Shown here: positions 1-11,300 of the stretch, in pieces
How positions within the stretch are numbered: position 1 is the stretch's first letter
Layout of the letters: each line of letters opens with the position of its first letter
Position numbers and translations under genes: made by a program
The notes under the pieces: model-generated
Databases searched by the model: none
Told to the model about the DNA's origin: nothing
The model's input: only the letters and a program-made list of their open reading frames with translations
NCBI GenBank assembly: GCA_001970855.1
Contig: LSSN01003331.1
Span: forward strand, 1-43,628
Source: Smittium culicis
Taxonomy: Eukaryota > Kickxellomycota > Harpellomycetes > Harpellales > Legeriomycetaceae
Direction of reading: 5' to 3'
DNA: 43,628 bases

Positions 1-1870
1 GTTTATTAATTATGATTAAAAAGTAATTAAATAACTGTCAAAATTCATTAATATGTTGTTATTATTAGTTAATAATTTTAAATTTATCATCTTTTAACTC
101 TAGAGCATAATAGTTAATATAGAGTAGTTTTTATTACTAGTATTAAATTTAAATGGTAACACTTTATTAAAAGGAAAAAAAGAAAAGCTCTACAATAAAA
201 AGTAATTTATATCAGCTCCATTAAAAAAATTAAGTAGCTTATACTGTTATATTTCAGTATGATTTTAAAAACTTTTTTTATTATCGAAGACTATATTTAG
301 TAATAAATTTAAGCTGAATAGACCTTCTTTATTATTAAATTAATAAGGCTAAATCGAAATTCAATGCAAATAATATTTAAAACACTAGATTCTTTTTTTT
401 TTTTTGGATGTAAGAAAAAAACTAACTCTGCATATAGTACTCTTTACTAATTTAGTATTACTAGCTTTAATCAATATTCAAGTCTTTTACTTACTATCTG
501 AAATTTTTCAGTTTTCTCAATTTCTTTTTTTTTTATAACCTATATTTTAATCTTTCCTGCTCTTCAGATTTCCTCCAAAAGAATAAGTTTAATTCGGGAA
601 TCTGGCCCAATAAAATCAATAATTTTTTAAAGAAAAAAAGGAATGCCTTTTTTTTTTAGTCAATAATATCTGCATTTAGAATTTAGAATTTTATTGTCTA
701 TTTTTGGTTAAACAAGCAGTCCACTACTAAAGATTGCTACAAAGTTCTCTGTCGTTAAAAATATCCTATATAGAATTTAAATACTTTATTGATGAAGTAA
801 TACGAGCGAATAAATAATAAGTTTTCAGAGAAAAAGTAAAATTAAATTAAGTCTAAAATTAAATTAAGTCTAAAATTAAATTCAAATATATTTATTAATA
901 TCATTGTCACCTTTTTTATTCAAAAATTAAATTTATCATCAATAATAAATGACTTGTTATCTATAAAAAATATAAATTTAAAATCTAGAAAAAAATTTTC
1001 TTAATTTCATAGCAGATTATTTTAATGCTTGATAATGATGAAAATATGCCCAAAAAAGATATAATGCAAACAGTATATATTAAATTATAATAATTAGACG
1101 AGATCTGAGTTAATAAAAATCATATCATAAGCCTAATTCTTTTTATATGGCTTATTCAATAATTCGAATCATAAATTATGACTTCAGAAAGCCTATCGGA
1201 TTAGAAATATCAATTAAGCTGTTGAATTATTCTAAATTTTTTGCTTAATGAATTATAATAATCACCGATGAATTTTTATATCATGAATAAGTAATTGAAT
1301 ACGGATACTTCCAGTTATTATATCTAGATTTTCTTTGAACGAGAAACTATAAAATATGAAATATTCTTTAGAAAGTTAACGAGGATATTGACAGAAATAA
1401 ATAATTCAAGGGGGAAGCTCATAATTCATATTTAAGCAATCTTAGTAAACAGTATATCAATATCTTTTTCTTTAGCTGAATGGATGTTTATACTGGTAAT
1501 GAGAATTTAAGAGAAGTTTCTAAAACTTGTAGAAATTCAAAAATTTTTTTGAACAATTGCTCGAGAGAAAAAGAATAGCGAAAATTTTATGTTAAAATTT
1601 TAATCTCTGAAATCAGTTTTAATAGCACCAAAATATTCTAGCTTATTAAGCCTAGGTCATTTATAATTCAACGACGAATAAACTCAACTTCATAAATATG
1701 CAAAAAATCCAGTTCGAATCATCAAGTAAGTAATCTACGCAAGAAGAAATGACAGGACGTGAATATTATAGAAAAAGTAGTTTCATTTACAAGATCTCAA
1801 TTCAATAGGAACATTGAAATTTTAATAAATCCATGATTTCAAATTACAGGAAATAATAGGTCTATAGCAT
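1..1870. other. AT-rich DNA without recognisable genes
   Basis: Very AT-rich sequence with many A and T homopolymer runs. I see no reading frame longer than about 60 codons, no RNA gene and no clear element apart from the short tandem repeat at 838-881. Stretches from about 1,020 have slightly more G and C and could be eroded upstream parts of the possible retroelement relic at 1,880-2,640, but no reverse transcriptase or RNase H motif could be read. Confidence 0.5.
838..881. repeat. 17-bp tandem repeat, about 2.5 copies
   Basis: The unit taagtctaaaattaaat occurs twice back to back, preceded by a partial copy (aaaattaaat). It is a short AT-rich minisatellite with no coding potential. Confidence 0.85.
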
Positions 1871-1879
1871 CATAGATAA

Positions 1880-2640
1880 GGCTCTGATGATATAAATCAT
1901 GAACATGATGCAGCTAGACATCTAAAAACCCACCTTAATCATCATTACAGAAATAAATTATTCAAAACTATCGAGGTTCTATAGCCGAGGCTATCTTATA
2001 AAATATAAGCAAAAAATAGCGGGATTGTATTAATAGTATTTAAAATTATATATTAATCAATTCTATATCTGCAAGAAGTACATTCAGGTTAAGCTGATAT
2101 CAGATTAAATAATTCTTAAAAACTAAAACCTTAGGAAAAACGGGATTTTAACGTGAAATTAAACCTACAGAATGATTAGAATGATGAAAATAATAACGCT
2201 CTTATATCTATATATGCCATTATTCTCTATTAATTCTAAAAAAATAACTATAATACTTATATATCTGTAGGTCTTCCAAGAATTTCAATACGATTGATTT
2301 TTTATTCTTTCTATGATCCTCACTACATAAAATAACAAGGGAACCGATTCAAAAGATTTTTGGGTATTTTAATAAATAACAATGATTCTATAATAGCAGT
2401 TAAGCCTTGTAATAATAAAATAAAAGACGAAAATTTACAGTCGAAATACGAATTAACTCCCAAATAATATTATTAGCTCTTCTATATCAGGTAAATCAGA
2501 ATATTATAGAGGTTCGTTGAAACTTTCAATATGCTATTGGAAATTTTAATCACGATTAGGCGAAAATGATTGAAGCGCTTTTGTCAAGATTCGTTCATTT
2601 GGTATTTTTTAAGTTAAAAAATCATTAAATTAGTTGAATA
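1880..2640 (+). pseudogene. Possible eroded Ty3/gypsy-type integrase relic
   Basis: Two islands translate to fragments resembling retroviral-type integrase of Ty3-like elements. Around 1,880-1,985 one frame reads NHEHDAARHLKTH followed by NHHYRNKLFKTIE, recalling the zinc-binding domain (H-x4-H, then KT...L..HYYW..). Around 2,505-2,640 another frame reads RFVETFNMLLEILI and later QDSFIWYFLS, recalling the segment after the catalytic Glu (ERFN.TL...L, then P.AL.AYR). The roughly 600-nt spacing is plausible for one integrase with small insertions. Stops and frameshifts are frequent, the Cys pair of the zinc finger is lost and no catalytic Asp is secure. Chance similarity in AT-rich DNA is a real alternative. 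Confidence 0.3.
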
Positions 2641-2699
2641 GTTTAATTTATATAACAAAAAATTATAAATTGTGAAATTTTAAAAGAAAATATAAACTA

Positions 2700-2934
2700 A
2701 ATATCAAGTGATTATGATTATGGTGAGATGAAATATATTTCATAATTTCGTTTATAATATAAACTTTGATCCGAGAATTAAAGATTTAATACTTATAAAT
2801 TAAATAATTATATAAGTTAAAAATTGATTATTAGCTTATCTAAATTAAATATTGAGTTATCTTATTTTTTTGACTCAAAGCGTTTAATAAAAAATAAAAA
2901 TAAAAATATACAAAAATCCAGTAAAAAATTTTTA
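2700..2934 (+). repeat. Dispersed repeat copy A, left part
   Basis: The stretch gatgaaatatatttcata ... aaactttgatccgagaatt parallels gatatgaaatatattcac ... aaactttgttccaagaatt at 7,640-7,770. Together with 4,305-5,010 it forms a diverged second copy of the repeat at 7,620-8,375. The LINE-like fragment lies between the two halves. The match is by eye and the ends are approximate. The A-rich DNA at 2,885-2,935 directly borders the LINE fragment. Confidence 0.5.
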
Positions 2935-4290
2935 AATATAATTTTTATACTGACCCTCTTTCACCTCACTTGCAATCACATACCCACTGTGCAATTGTTC
3001 AAAATGGCTGGCGAAACGATTATACTTTGGAGTATAAGTGTTAATGGCACGCGGATGCCGCTCAAAAATTTTGTGTGTCCAGCTCAAATTATGATCAGCT
3101 GTCCCATCTCGAAGTTGGCTCAAAGATATTTTAGACTATCCCCCAAGGAGTTTGCCAACTAGACCCAACCGGGCCTCGTTGAAATTCGAAAATAAATTTT
3201 TTTCGTCAGAGCGGATCGGCATCGGTATGAACCGGCCGATCGTCGTTGTTCGGTGATTTCGCCACCGGGTGCAGCTCAGAAGTATGTGGTCGACCGTCTC
3301 AGGCACACACAAGTTGCAGCAGGGGCAAAAATTTTTGAATTTTTGGTCGACGATTTTCATGTTCGACAGGCGCTGGGCAGTCCGGAATGTGCCCATACGC
3401 ATTTTTCCAATGTCCAGAAGGCCCAGATTCAGGTCCGGATACATTTTTTGAAGGTCAACCCAGTTACCTTTTTTCCCGATTTTTCGGTCCACCGTCCACC
3501 GGTGGATGACAGACCGGTTATTTCGTCGTTTCTGGACGACTATCGTGAATATAGTCTAGCCGCTTGAATCTTATGTGATTTTTTTTTCATCTGCCAGGAA
3601 TTACTGGTCACCCAGGTGGCCATCCGTGCTTTCATCGGAGCCTTGATGAGGTCACCGATCCATGTTTTTTATTTAGGCCACTTATGGTATGCACGCTCAC
3701 GGGCTGTGCTGGTGCACATGAACACTGAGGTTATGCCCAGTTCGTCCCTGATGCGCTCCACGGTCGCTGATTTCCCGACATTGGCAACCATTCGGGTTGC
3801 TTTGTCGATTTCCATCTGTATGGGCTTGCATCTGGCTTCGCTCATGCCAAATGTCTCCCCACCGTAACATCCAATCGGAATCAGCACTGAATTGATGAAT
3901 TTTATTTTTAGTGTTGTGAGCACATCAGTCCGTCTCAAGAAGATGTAGGCAGCGTATACAGCCTTCCTGACCTTGTTTTTGTTGTTCTTGATAGTCCCAG
4001 ATTCATACAACTTGCTATTTATAATATAGTCAAAATAGGTGTACTGGTCGATGGAGTTGACTTTTTGACCCTGCTGGGTCATATCAGCGATCAAATACCT
4101 TTAATTAGATATTATCCTGTACTTGGAGTAGTTCACAGCTATTTTCCAAGTGTCTGAAAATTCAGTTATGACTTTCAGTGCAGCTTGTAATCCTGATGTT
4201 AACTGGGCTAATAGCACGCCTTCATCAGAAAACATTAATCCAGGTATCCGTGAGATGAGCCGGAGAACCCACACACCTCGTACGCCCAAA
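2935..4290 (-). pseudogene. 5'-truncated LINE-like reverse transcriptase fragment
   Basis: Minus-strand remnant of a non-LTR retrotransposon ORF2 in at least four frame segments. From 4,289 to about 4,100 it reads RIPGLMFSDEGVLLA...LQAAL.VI.EFSDTWKIAVN.SK, the palm region of reverse transcriptase; the usual F/Y-A-D-D catalytic box has become FSDE. From 4,094 to 3,669 follows the thumb and connector (RKAVYAAYIFLRR, then LIPIGCYGGETFGMS). From 3,492 to 3,136 comes the C-terminal zinc-knuckle-like motif CPCCNLCVPETVDHILLSC (C-x2-C-x7-H-x4-C). A last frame, 3,123-2,932, continues the C-terminal tail. Endonuclease and N-terminal reverse transcriptase are absent, as expected of 5' truncation. G+C is clearly higher than in the flanks, so insertion was later than the flanking decay. 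Not functional. Confidence 0.88.
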
Positions 4291-4304
4291 AGTTACGAAA
4301 TTTG

Positions 4305-5010
4305 AGTTTTATTTTAATTTGTAGTCAAATTAGATACTAATATTTTTTTATTATATAATTTCAATAGATACTAACTAACTATAAAAAATTTTATAAAAAA
4401 ATTCGAGAGCGAACTAAAATTCTCAGTGTTCAGCTATTTATAATATATGTTTCTTGATATTTTTTTTGACTATTCTAAAATATTTAGTTTCCCAATGACA
4501 TCTTATAATTTTGATTTCATGTAATTTGGCTTGTTTATATGGATAATAATATTCATTTAGCTCCATAAATTTATTATAATCTACAGTTATTCAATATAAA
4601 ATCTCTCTTTATTTCAGCGCTTTATTCTTATTTAATCGATAAATTTTAAAAATATAGTCAAGCTAATTCTATTTTACTTTTAATTCTAATGGAAATTATA
4701 TATTTTATTGTTCACTATGTCTTAGAATATCGCTACGACATTAAACATCGAAGATAAGATAATATTTCATATTATCGTGATAAACAAGTCTCAGGGGTCA
4801 TAAAATGTTGCACTTCAATCAGAATGTAGTTTATAATCCATTTATATGAGTTATAAAGTAGCTAATGTATACATTGAGCTTATAGTCATATACAGTCTAC
4901 GTTATTAAAACAACATACAACTTCTACAGTTTTTGAATTAACATTATAGAAATTAGTATATTAAGTCATTATTCATATAAACCCGATAGATCGAGCTCCT
5001 ATCCGATCGC
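4305..5010 (+). repeat. Dispersed repeat copy A, right part
   Basis: Collinear with 7,830-8,375. Matching landmarks in order are gtgttcagctatttata versus catgttcagcttttata; tataatttttgatttc-like versus tttattttgatctc; aatttattataatctacag versus aatttatgataatctacag; tacgacattaaacat versus a similar cattaaacat tract; and an identical tagatcgagctc (about 4,987 and 8,361). Order and spacing are kept while sequence has drifted, so this is an old duplication or two copies of one element. No coding capacity is visible. Confidence 0.6.
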
Positions 5011-6948
5011 AACTACATGAAATGGGTTTTATTTGTCTGGTCCAGATTGTACTCTGAATTAAAAAATCAATCACTATAGTTGATATATACATCAATTCCA
5101 AAAAAGCTATTGAAGTTGTTAAACGCGCTCCAGAATCGAATTATATTATTTTCCTAATTTTCGGTCTATTTAGGAAAATAAAAAGATCTTGAAATAATCC
5201 AGGAGATTTTTTATGACTTGCTCAAAATCCCTACACAACATATTTAAAGCAAATTGTGACTTTAACTACGGTAATAATCCGGAACTGCAATGGGCTAAGT
5301 ACCACCTGTATAAACCCAGAAGATTCTCCAAGTTCGTACAGTTCATGCGAACCTCGCTCAATTAAAGTTAGAGTAGACGCTTCTGGAAAGTATGTATAGT
5401 CCTCAAGATGTGAGCATGAATTAATCTGAAAATTACAAGTCGAAAAAAAAAACGATTGTTCTAAGAAAAGGAATCAGCAGGTCAGAACTCAATGGCCTTC
5501 AGGTGGCCGAAATTAACTATTTTTTGTTTGTTTTAACCGTATAACTTGGCCTATATTGCTATCTAAAAGGTTACAAGCATTAGAATAGCAATAAAATCAG
5601 TAACATCGCTATATGAATCTGGGGTCTACTACTGAGAAACACCAATGATTTCAGTATGTCAATCAAACGAAATCATAGAAAAAAATCAGTACCAGATCGT
5701 GCAACCTTAAAGTCCACTGAGTTTTCCGATTAGATATTCACCTAATGAAATTACGACTCAGCGGAGTAAAATCCAAGAAAAATTTTTTATATGGAGAATT
5801 GAACTCTTAATTTAAATCAATGATACAGCATATATTTCTACTTATACAATCCCATAATACAACACTTATTAGAATGTTACAGACTAGCATAAAGAAATAT
5901 AACAATAGAATCATTTACTTTTAATTATCTCGCCTAAATATAATACAAGGAAAAAATAGCAATCAAAAGATCAAATTACCCAAGTCTGAAATTTAAAGCT
6001 CTAAAAAAACCAAATGAAATCGGTGCAAGTTATTGAAGAAAATGATTTTTGAAAGCACTCGATGGTATTTTAAAAACTTCGTATATCAAATATGTAATAA
6101 TTATTAGAGTAATAATCCTATACCTCAAAACCTAGGATATGTAAAATATCAAGTTGGATATAAATATTAGAGATAGTAAAATATAAATTAACGCATTAGT
6201 TAATATTATGATAATTACAGGTTGTAATATAATAAATCAAACTCATTATATTTTACTCTGAAGTAGCTCTTTAGTATAATGATAAATATTTAATATCCTT
6301 TATCGTTAGAACAATATTGGCTCAGAAATAAAAGATTTTTTTACAAAAAGCTATACTAATAAGTTTGAATCTTTTGATAAAAGAGCTCTATAATGAATAA
6401 AAAATATAATACCAAAAAAATTAAATGATAAAACACTCAGCCGAACATAATATTCCTTAAACGTATTTCTAGATACCTGATTTTTATATACTTGAAGCAA
6501 TGCTCACAGGGTACGCAGGCAGTAGACCGCAAGAGTAATTTTATAATTAATTAAACTATTTTGTATTGTTTTAATTTAGCTGTTTTTTATTTTAATAAAA
6601 TTCTTGATAAAAAAAGCTTTTTTCAGTTATTATAAACTATGATTATTCAAATGTCCCTTTTGATATATATATTGGAAAGGTGATTGGACATTAATAATTC
6701 AAAAAATATCTATTGTATATGGAATTTCAAGCATTAAATCACATAACCATAATGTAAATTAAAAACGAATTTAAGATAATATTTTCATAGCTACACAAGA
6801 AAAATATAAGAGAGAAATTGTTTCTATATGAAAATAATCTATTTTTATAAAAACAATAGTAGAATTCCGGAAAAATTTCTGCTGTATTCACTTCATAAAA
6901 AATTCAATTTAATAATTAGGCGATTTAAAAAAAAAGCTACTATAAGAT
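5011..6948. other. AT-rich DNA with one gene-like short frame
   Basis: No gene could be assigned. The only gene-like stretch is the open frame at 5,217-5,399, listed separately. The rest is AT-rich with dense stops in all frames. Confidence 0.45.
5217..5399 (+). pseudogene. Unrecognised Cys/Ser-rich open frame, possible gene relic
   Basis: Sixty codons are open between two stops with no ATG. The translation includes NCNGLSTTCINPEDSP, then SYSSCEPRSIKVRVDASGKYV. This has more Cys, Ser and Pro than chance translations here, and after the stop the same frame gives another Cys (SSRCEHELI). It looks like part of a secreted Cys-containing protein, but I cannot name a family. An overlapping ATG frame (5,213-5,365, 50 codons, MTCSKSLHN...) is also open and only one can be right. 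Chance is quite possible. Confidence 0.2.
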
Positions 6949-7157
6949 TTAATGACCCTTTTAAGTCTTCTCTGTCCAGCACTCTTTAAAAAAGCGAATT
7001 TATTGATACGTCTATGAATTATTTGCAAGTTTATTATTTGCAGCAATATTACATTATACCAATAATTCTAAAGACCTCGGAGTTATATTACTTTTTATGA
7101 ATCTAATTTGCTAAATTTGGTAGATCAAAAATTGTCTACCGCTCATGAAAGTGTTAA
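6949..7157 (+). mobile_element. piggyBac-like MITE, copy 1
   Basis: A 209-bp non-coding element flanked by TTAA at 6,949 and 7,154. Left end TGACCCTTTTAAG; right end CTCATGAAAGTG. The interior shares the landmarks of the other copies: ctgtccagcactc, aatttattgatacg, tatgaattatttgc, accaataattc and gtctaccgctcatgaaag. The ends are decayed relative to copy 3, whose CCCTTTC...GAAAGGG termini are intact. There is no transposase, so movement would depend on an enzyme encoded elsewhere. Confidence 0.75.
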
Positions 7158-7619
7158 AAGAAAAATATTATAAATAGAACAGAAAACTACATAATCAAGG
7201 TTATTAAGCGTAAGAGTATACACTATTCCCTGATATTTGATACTGAGATTTTCCTTTACGCACCAAATAATTCTGAAACTTAAAATAGAAAAATTACAAC
7301 TCATAATTTCTCTCATTGTTTTTACTAAAAAAATAAGGAATATTGCTATTACTCTATACTTCAAATTAAGTGAAAAAAAATTAATTTCATTAATTTCATT
7401 ATTTTCCATATATTATATTTATCACTAAGAGAAAGATATTTAATGTTCTTGTAGCTAATTTAATCGATTATTTAGTTTATTTGCTGTAAAAAATCATTAT
7501 ATAGGCCTAGTAAAACAGTTTTTTTTGAAGGTAATAATAAAAAAATTCCCTGTATTGCATTTTAAACCACTTAATAAAATGTTTATGTTTAGTTTTAAGC
7601 GTACCATTATCTTTAATTT
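7158..7619. other. AT-rich spacer
   Basis: Short opposing AT-rich reading frames here (7,143-7,428) overlap each other, start inside or beside the MITE and have low-complexity Ile/Leu/Phe/Lys content, so I do not call them genes. Nothing else is recognisable. Confidence 0.5.
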
Positions 7620-7702
7620 CGATTAAGGATTTAATGTAGTGATATGAAATATATTCACCAAAGTTTTCAAAACGTGTTATTATGTTTTAGATAATGTTTA
7701 TG

Positions 7703-7735
7703 AAAATTGAGAAAAAAAATTTTTTTCTCAATTTT
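7703..7735. repeat. Perfect 16-bp inverted repeat
   Basis: The left arm AAAATTGAGAAAAAAA (7,703-7,718) is the exact reverse complement of 7,720-7,735, with a single base between. It is almost all A on one side and T on the other and could extrude as a cruciform or hairpin. Confidence 0.9.
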
Positions 7736-7970
7736 TTTTTTTAATTGTAAACTTTGTTCCAAGAATTTTTGCTTTAAAGGTTATAATTTAATTAAAGTTT
7801 TGGGTTTAAATCAAATTTTTAGCCTTGATAATTTATGAGCTATAAGTTTTCTATTTACTTTTTTCTCTGTTTTCGATGCTATTAATTTTTTTATTTAAGC
7901 TAAAGTCCTAATTATTTAAAAAAAGCTAAAGTCTAATTATAAAAAACATTATCTCTAAAATTAGAGGGTG

Positions 7971-7995
7971 AGCTGAACATTATCCATGTTCAGCT
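7971..7995. repeat. Hairpin: AGCTGAACAT / ATGTTCAGCT
   Basis: Perfect 10-bp arms around the 5-nt loop TATCC, followed by TTTT. Copy A retains only one arm (gtgttcagct near 4,427). In a eukaryote this is more likely element structure than a transcription terminator. Confidence 0.85.
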
Positions 7996-8375
7996 TTTAT
8001 ATCATGTAATAATAGAAATTTTGTTGTCTTTTTGAGAAACTCAAGTTTTTCAGTGTCGTTTTCTTTTTATTTTGATCTCTTGATAAATGATTAGCTTAAA
8101 ACTGTTCTAATTTTCTTTGTATTCGAAAAATTTATGATAATCTACAGATATTCCGTCTAAAATCGAATTTATCTCTATTCGCTTTCCTTTGTAGTTTGAC
8201 TAGTTAAAAATTTTATACCAAGCTGATTTTATATTTCCTTTTTTTTTTTTTTGTCTTTCTTTCATTTCACTCAGTTGTAGATACACCGTACGACATATAT
8301 CTAGCATTAAACATATACGTTCAAATTTTATACGATTATAGTATGATTTATTTTATCTTATAGATCGAGCTCTAA

Positions 8376-11300
8376 ATTTATTATAAATCAAAAGAACACA
8401 ATTGAATAGTTAATATAATGATATGGAAATATTATCGAATAAATATGTAAAAAAAATTTTTGCATAGATTATAACTAGTCGAGAAAAATGATAAAATTTG
8501 CTCTTTGCAGTTATATAAATTCTCGCTAGGTTGGTTTAAATGGATGAAAGATTATAATATTTAGTATTTTGTTAATTTTAAAACAAAATTTATAAATTAA
8601 ACATGAAATGTGTATGAAAAAACACGAAATTGTTTTATTGTATGAGAAAAAAAGATAATACATTTATTGATTTATTTTAAACTATAAGATTATTATAATT
8701 ATTGTGTTTCATGATGGGATTTTTATCTGAGGGAAATTTTATACTCAAATAAGCGTCTAACTTGTAGCACTGTAAAATAATTTTTTTGGAAATGTTTCAA
8801 AAAATATGTTCAATAGTCGAACTCTATGAAAAGCATTAAAAAGTGTATACTTTTAATAATTTGAAATCAAATCAAAAAAATAAGAATTTTCAACAATGAT
8901 TATGCTATTTTAGAACTTACAAATTTTTATTTATCATAGCTCAATTTTTGTGACAGAATTTAATCGTAGTGAATTTATCTGTGGATTGAGATTTGAATGA
9001 AGGGGAATATCTAAATTAATTTTGCGTCACATTTTACAGTAGTCGATCAAATTATAGGGAAAAACATGACTCCTATTAATGGCTTTCACATGCATAAATC
9101 TATCATCACGGTTTTTATAATAGATGTTCTCCGAGAAATTACGATTTCTAAGATATCTATTAGATTAAAAAATGCGAATTGGATTTTTGTGATGTAAAAA
9201 ACAAAGTTTATGCAGAGCATAGAAAAATTAATTAAAGTTTATGGTATTATACCATCGCTGGCGTCTATATTGAACAAAATGTGAATTTTTTATTAGTATC
9301 TCATAACCTAAAGAATCTAGACAATTAAATAAATAATTACATGCTTGATTGGAACTTTAAATATCGGATACGATTAGTTGAAATTGGATATATAAAGTTG
9401 CATTATCAACTTTCACATAAAGATTAATATTAAGACTCATAGTAATCAACTATTACTAGTCTAATGAAAATTAATATACCACTTTGAAAGTACTATTCAT
9501 ACATTTAATAATAGGAATCGGTGTAGCTTTAAGTTTTTGCGCTCATTTAATAAATAAAGCGAAATTTTCAAATTATTAAATGATTCACTGGGAATTTGAG
9601 GGGTACCTCTGTTATTGATAAAAAATATTTTACTATATTAACAAAAAAAGTGTATATCCGTTTTGAAAAAGTAAAAATAAATCATAAAGTTGGGAGAAAT
9701 AATTTAGTGACTTTTTTATTTGGAAAATATCATAAAGATAAAAAAGCTACTTTTAAAAAATGAAGCAAGTATAGGTTATAAACTTAAACTGATGGTTAGG
9801 AATTATAGAATAAACACTATTCTAGTAGAGCGAAACTGAGGACTGCCTAGTAGGATTTTTATTTTTTTTAGTGTGCAGAAATATTTTCCATTGTTTCAAA
9901 TCTCAACAACAATTAAAAAAGTTGATCTCTTTAATCCAAAAATATAAGCAAAATGACGCATTTTGCAAAACAATGGAATTTGAAATAGAGTAAATGCTAA
10001 ATGCCATTGTTCGTCTCAACTTTTCATAAATTATTATTTGATTAGCCAATAAATAGAAATGCCTAACAACCGTATTATTTTCAGCCAGAATTAATTTTAT
10101 AATTAAACTGGCTGTGTCACTCGATTATTAGTAGCTAAAAAAAGCTTAAATATTTACGAAAATGAGATTGGCTTATGAATATGACAGCCTTTTAATATTG
10201 TATTAAAACAATTATAAAATATTTGTTAAAAGCAGAAATCTCATTATTTTATCACGATTCCTATCAGTTATTGACGTTATAATTAAGGATATCTATGCAA
10301 AGTACTATCAGATTATTTTAATTTAACCGAGAGTTCCTTTAGCATATTTTTCATAAGTTTTCTATGTATTAATTTTAAAACAATTTCCATGAAATAAACC
10401 ACTTTTTGAGGTAAAATCGCAAATATATGGAATTAAGTTCAGTTTTTAGTATGCTTCAGCCTAAATGAAGTTATTTAAGAAAAAATTGAAATATAAAAGA
10501 TACTCAATGTTCTAAATGAAAGATTAATTTATCGTGAATTAATCATAAATTTGGTGTAAAAATAGATGCAAGTTATATGGACAGCAAGAAATATAAAATA
10601 AAATTAGTTGGGACGAAGAAAAGCTCTTGAATAAGATAAAAATCAACTTTACTTGAATTCAAAAATTTAAAATTCTACCACTAAAAAGCTTTGGTTAATT
10701 ATAAAAATAGAAATAATTCTAACGAATTATCCGCAGCTATTATTTTAAACATGCTATAAAATTTTTGATTGAAATATGGTTTTAATTACAGTCGATGATA
10801 AGAATTGGTAGCCATATAATATGATTTTCAACTATGAGTAATATATTGAAAAAAAATCAATGAAGCGAAATGAGGCTTATTTTATACATGGTATATAGAT
10901 AACGATGTAATTATTTAAATGGAACAAACAATCAATCTAGTTATGAAATTTAATAGAGATTAAACCATTTTTTAAAATGTGTAAATCTGCGTTATTAGTG
11001 AATAACCGCATTATAAAAAAATCGAATTATAAAATTTGAAGAGTTAGAATCTCCACATTCAGATACTATTAAAGAAAGAAAACTATAATTGCATACTACT
11101 AAAATCAGAATATCCATTGTTAGTAGAATATTCATAAAAAAAAGAGGTATTAACGAGGGATTTAATGATAATTAATTTTTAATAAAAGAAATTGCTTCGT
11201 ATTGGGCAATATAGACAATAAATCATTAAAAAAGCTTATTGAAATAATATGAGATATATTTTTAAGATTGTAAAAAAAATTTCACCGATATTCGAACAAG

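Larger units (their letters stand above)
7620..8375 (+). repeat. Dispersed repeat copy B, uninterrupted
   Basis: Collinear relative of copy A (2,700-2,934 plus 4,305-5,010), but without the LINE-like fragment. It includes a long A/T inverted repeat (7,703-7,735), a short direct duplication of aagctaaagtc (about 7,898 and 7,924) and a GC-containing hairpin (7,971-7,995). No protein is encoded, so it may be a non-autonomous element or part of an old duplication. Confidence 0.55.

Noticed and set aside
3253..3867. Plus-strand frames over the LINE-like fragment (104 and 83 codons)
   Set aside because: They are antisense to the recognisable reverse-transcriptase C-terminus, which contains the CCHC-type motif.
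7143..7428. Opposing frames of 88 and 63 codons
   Set aside because: One begins inside MITE copy 1; both are low-complexity AT-rich translations without motifs.
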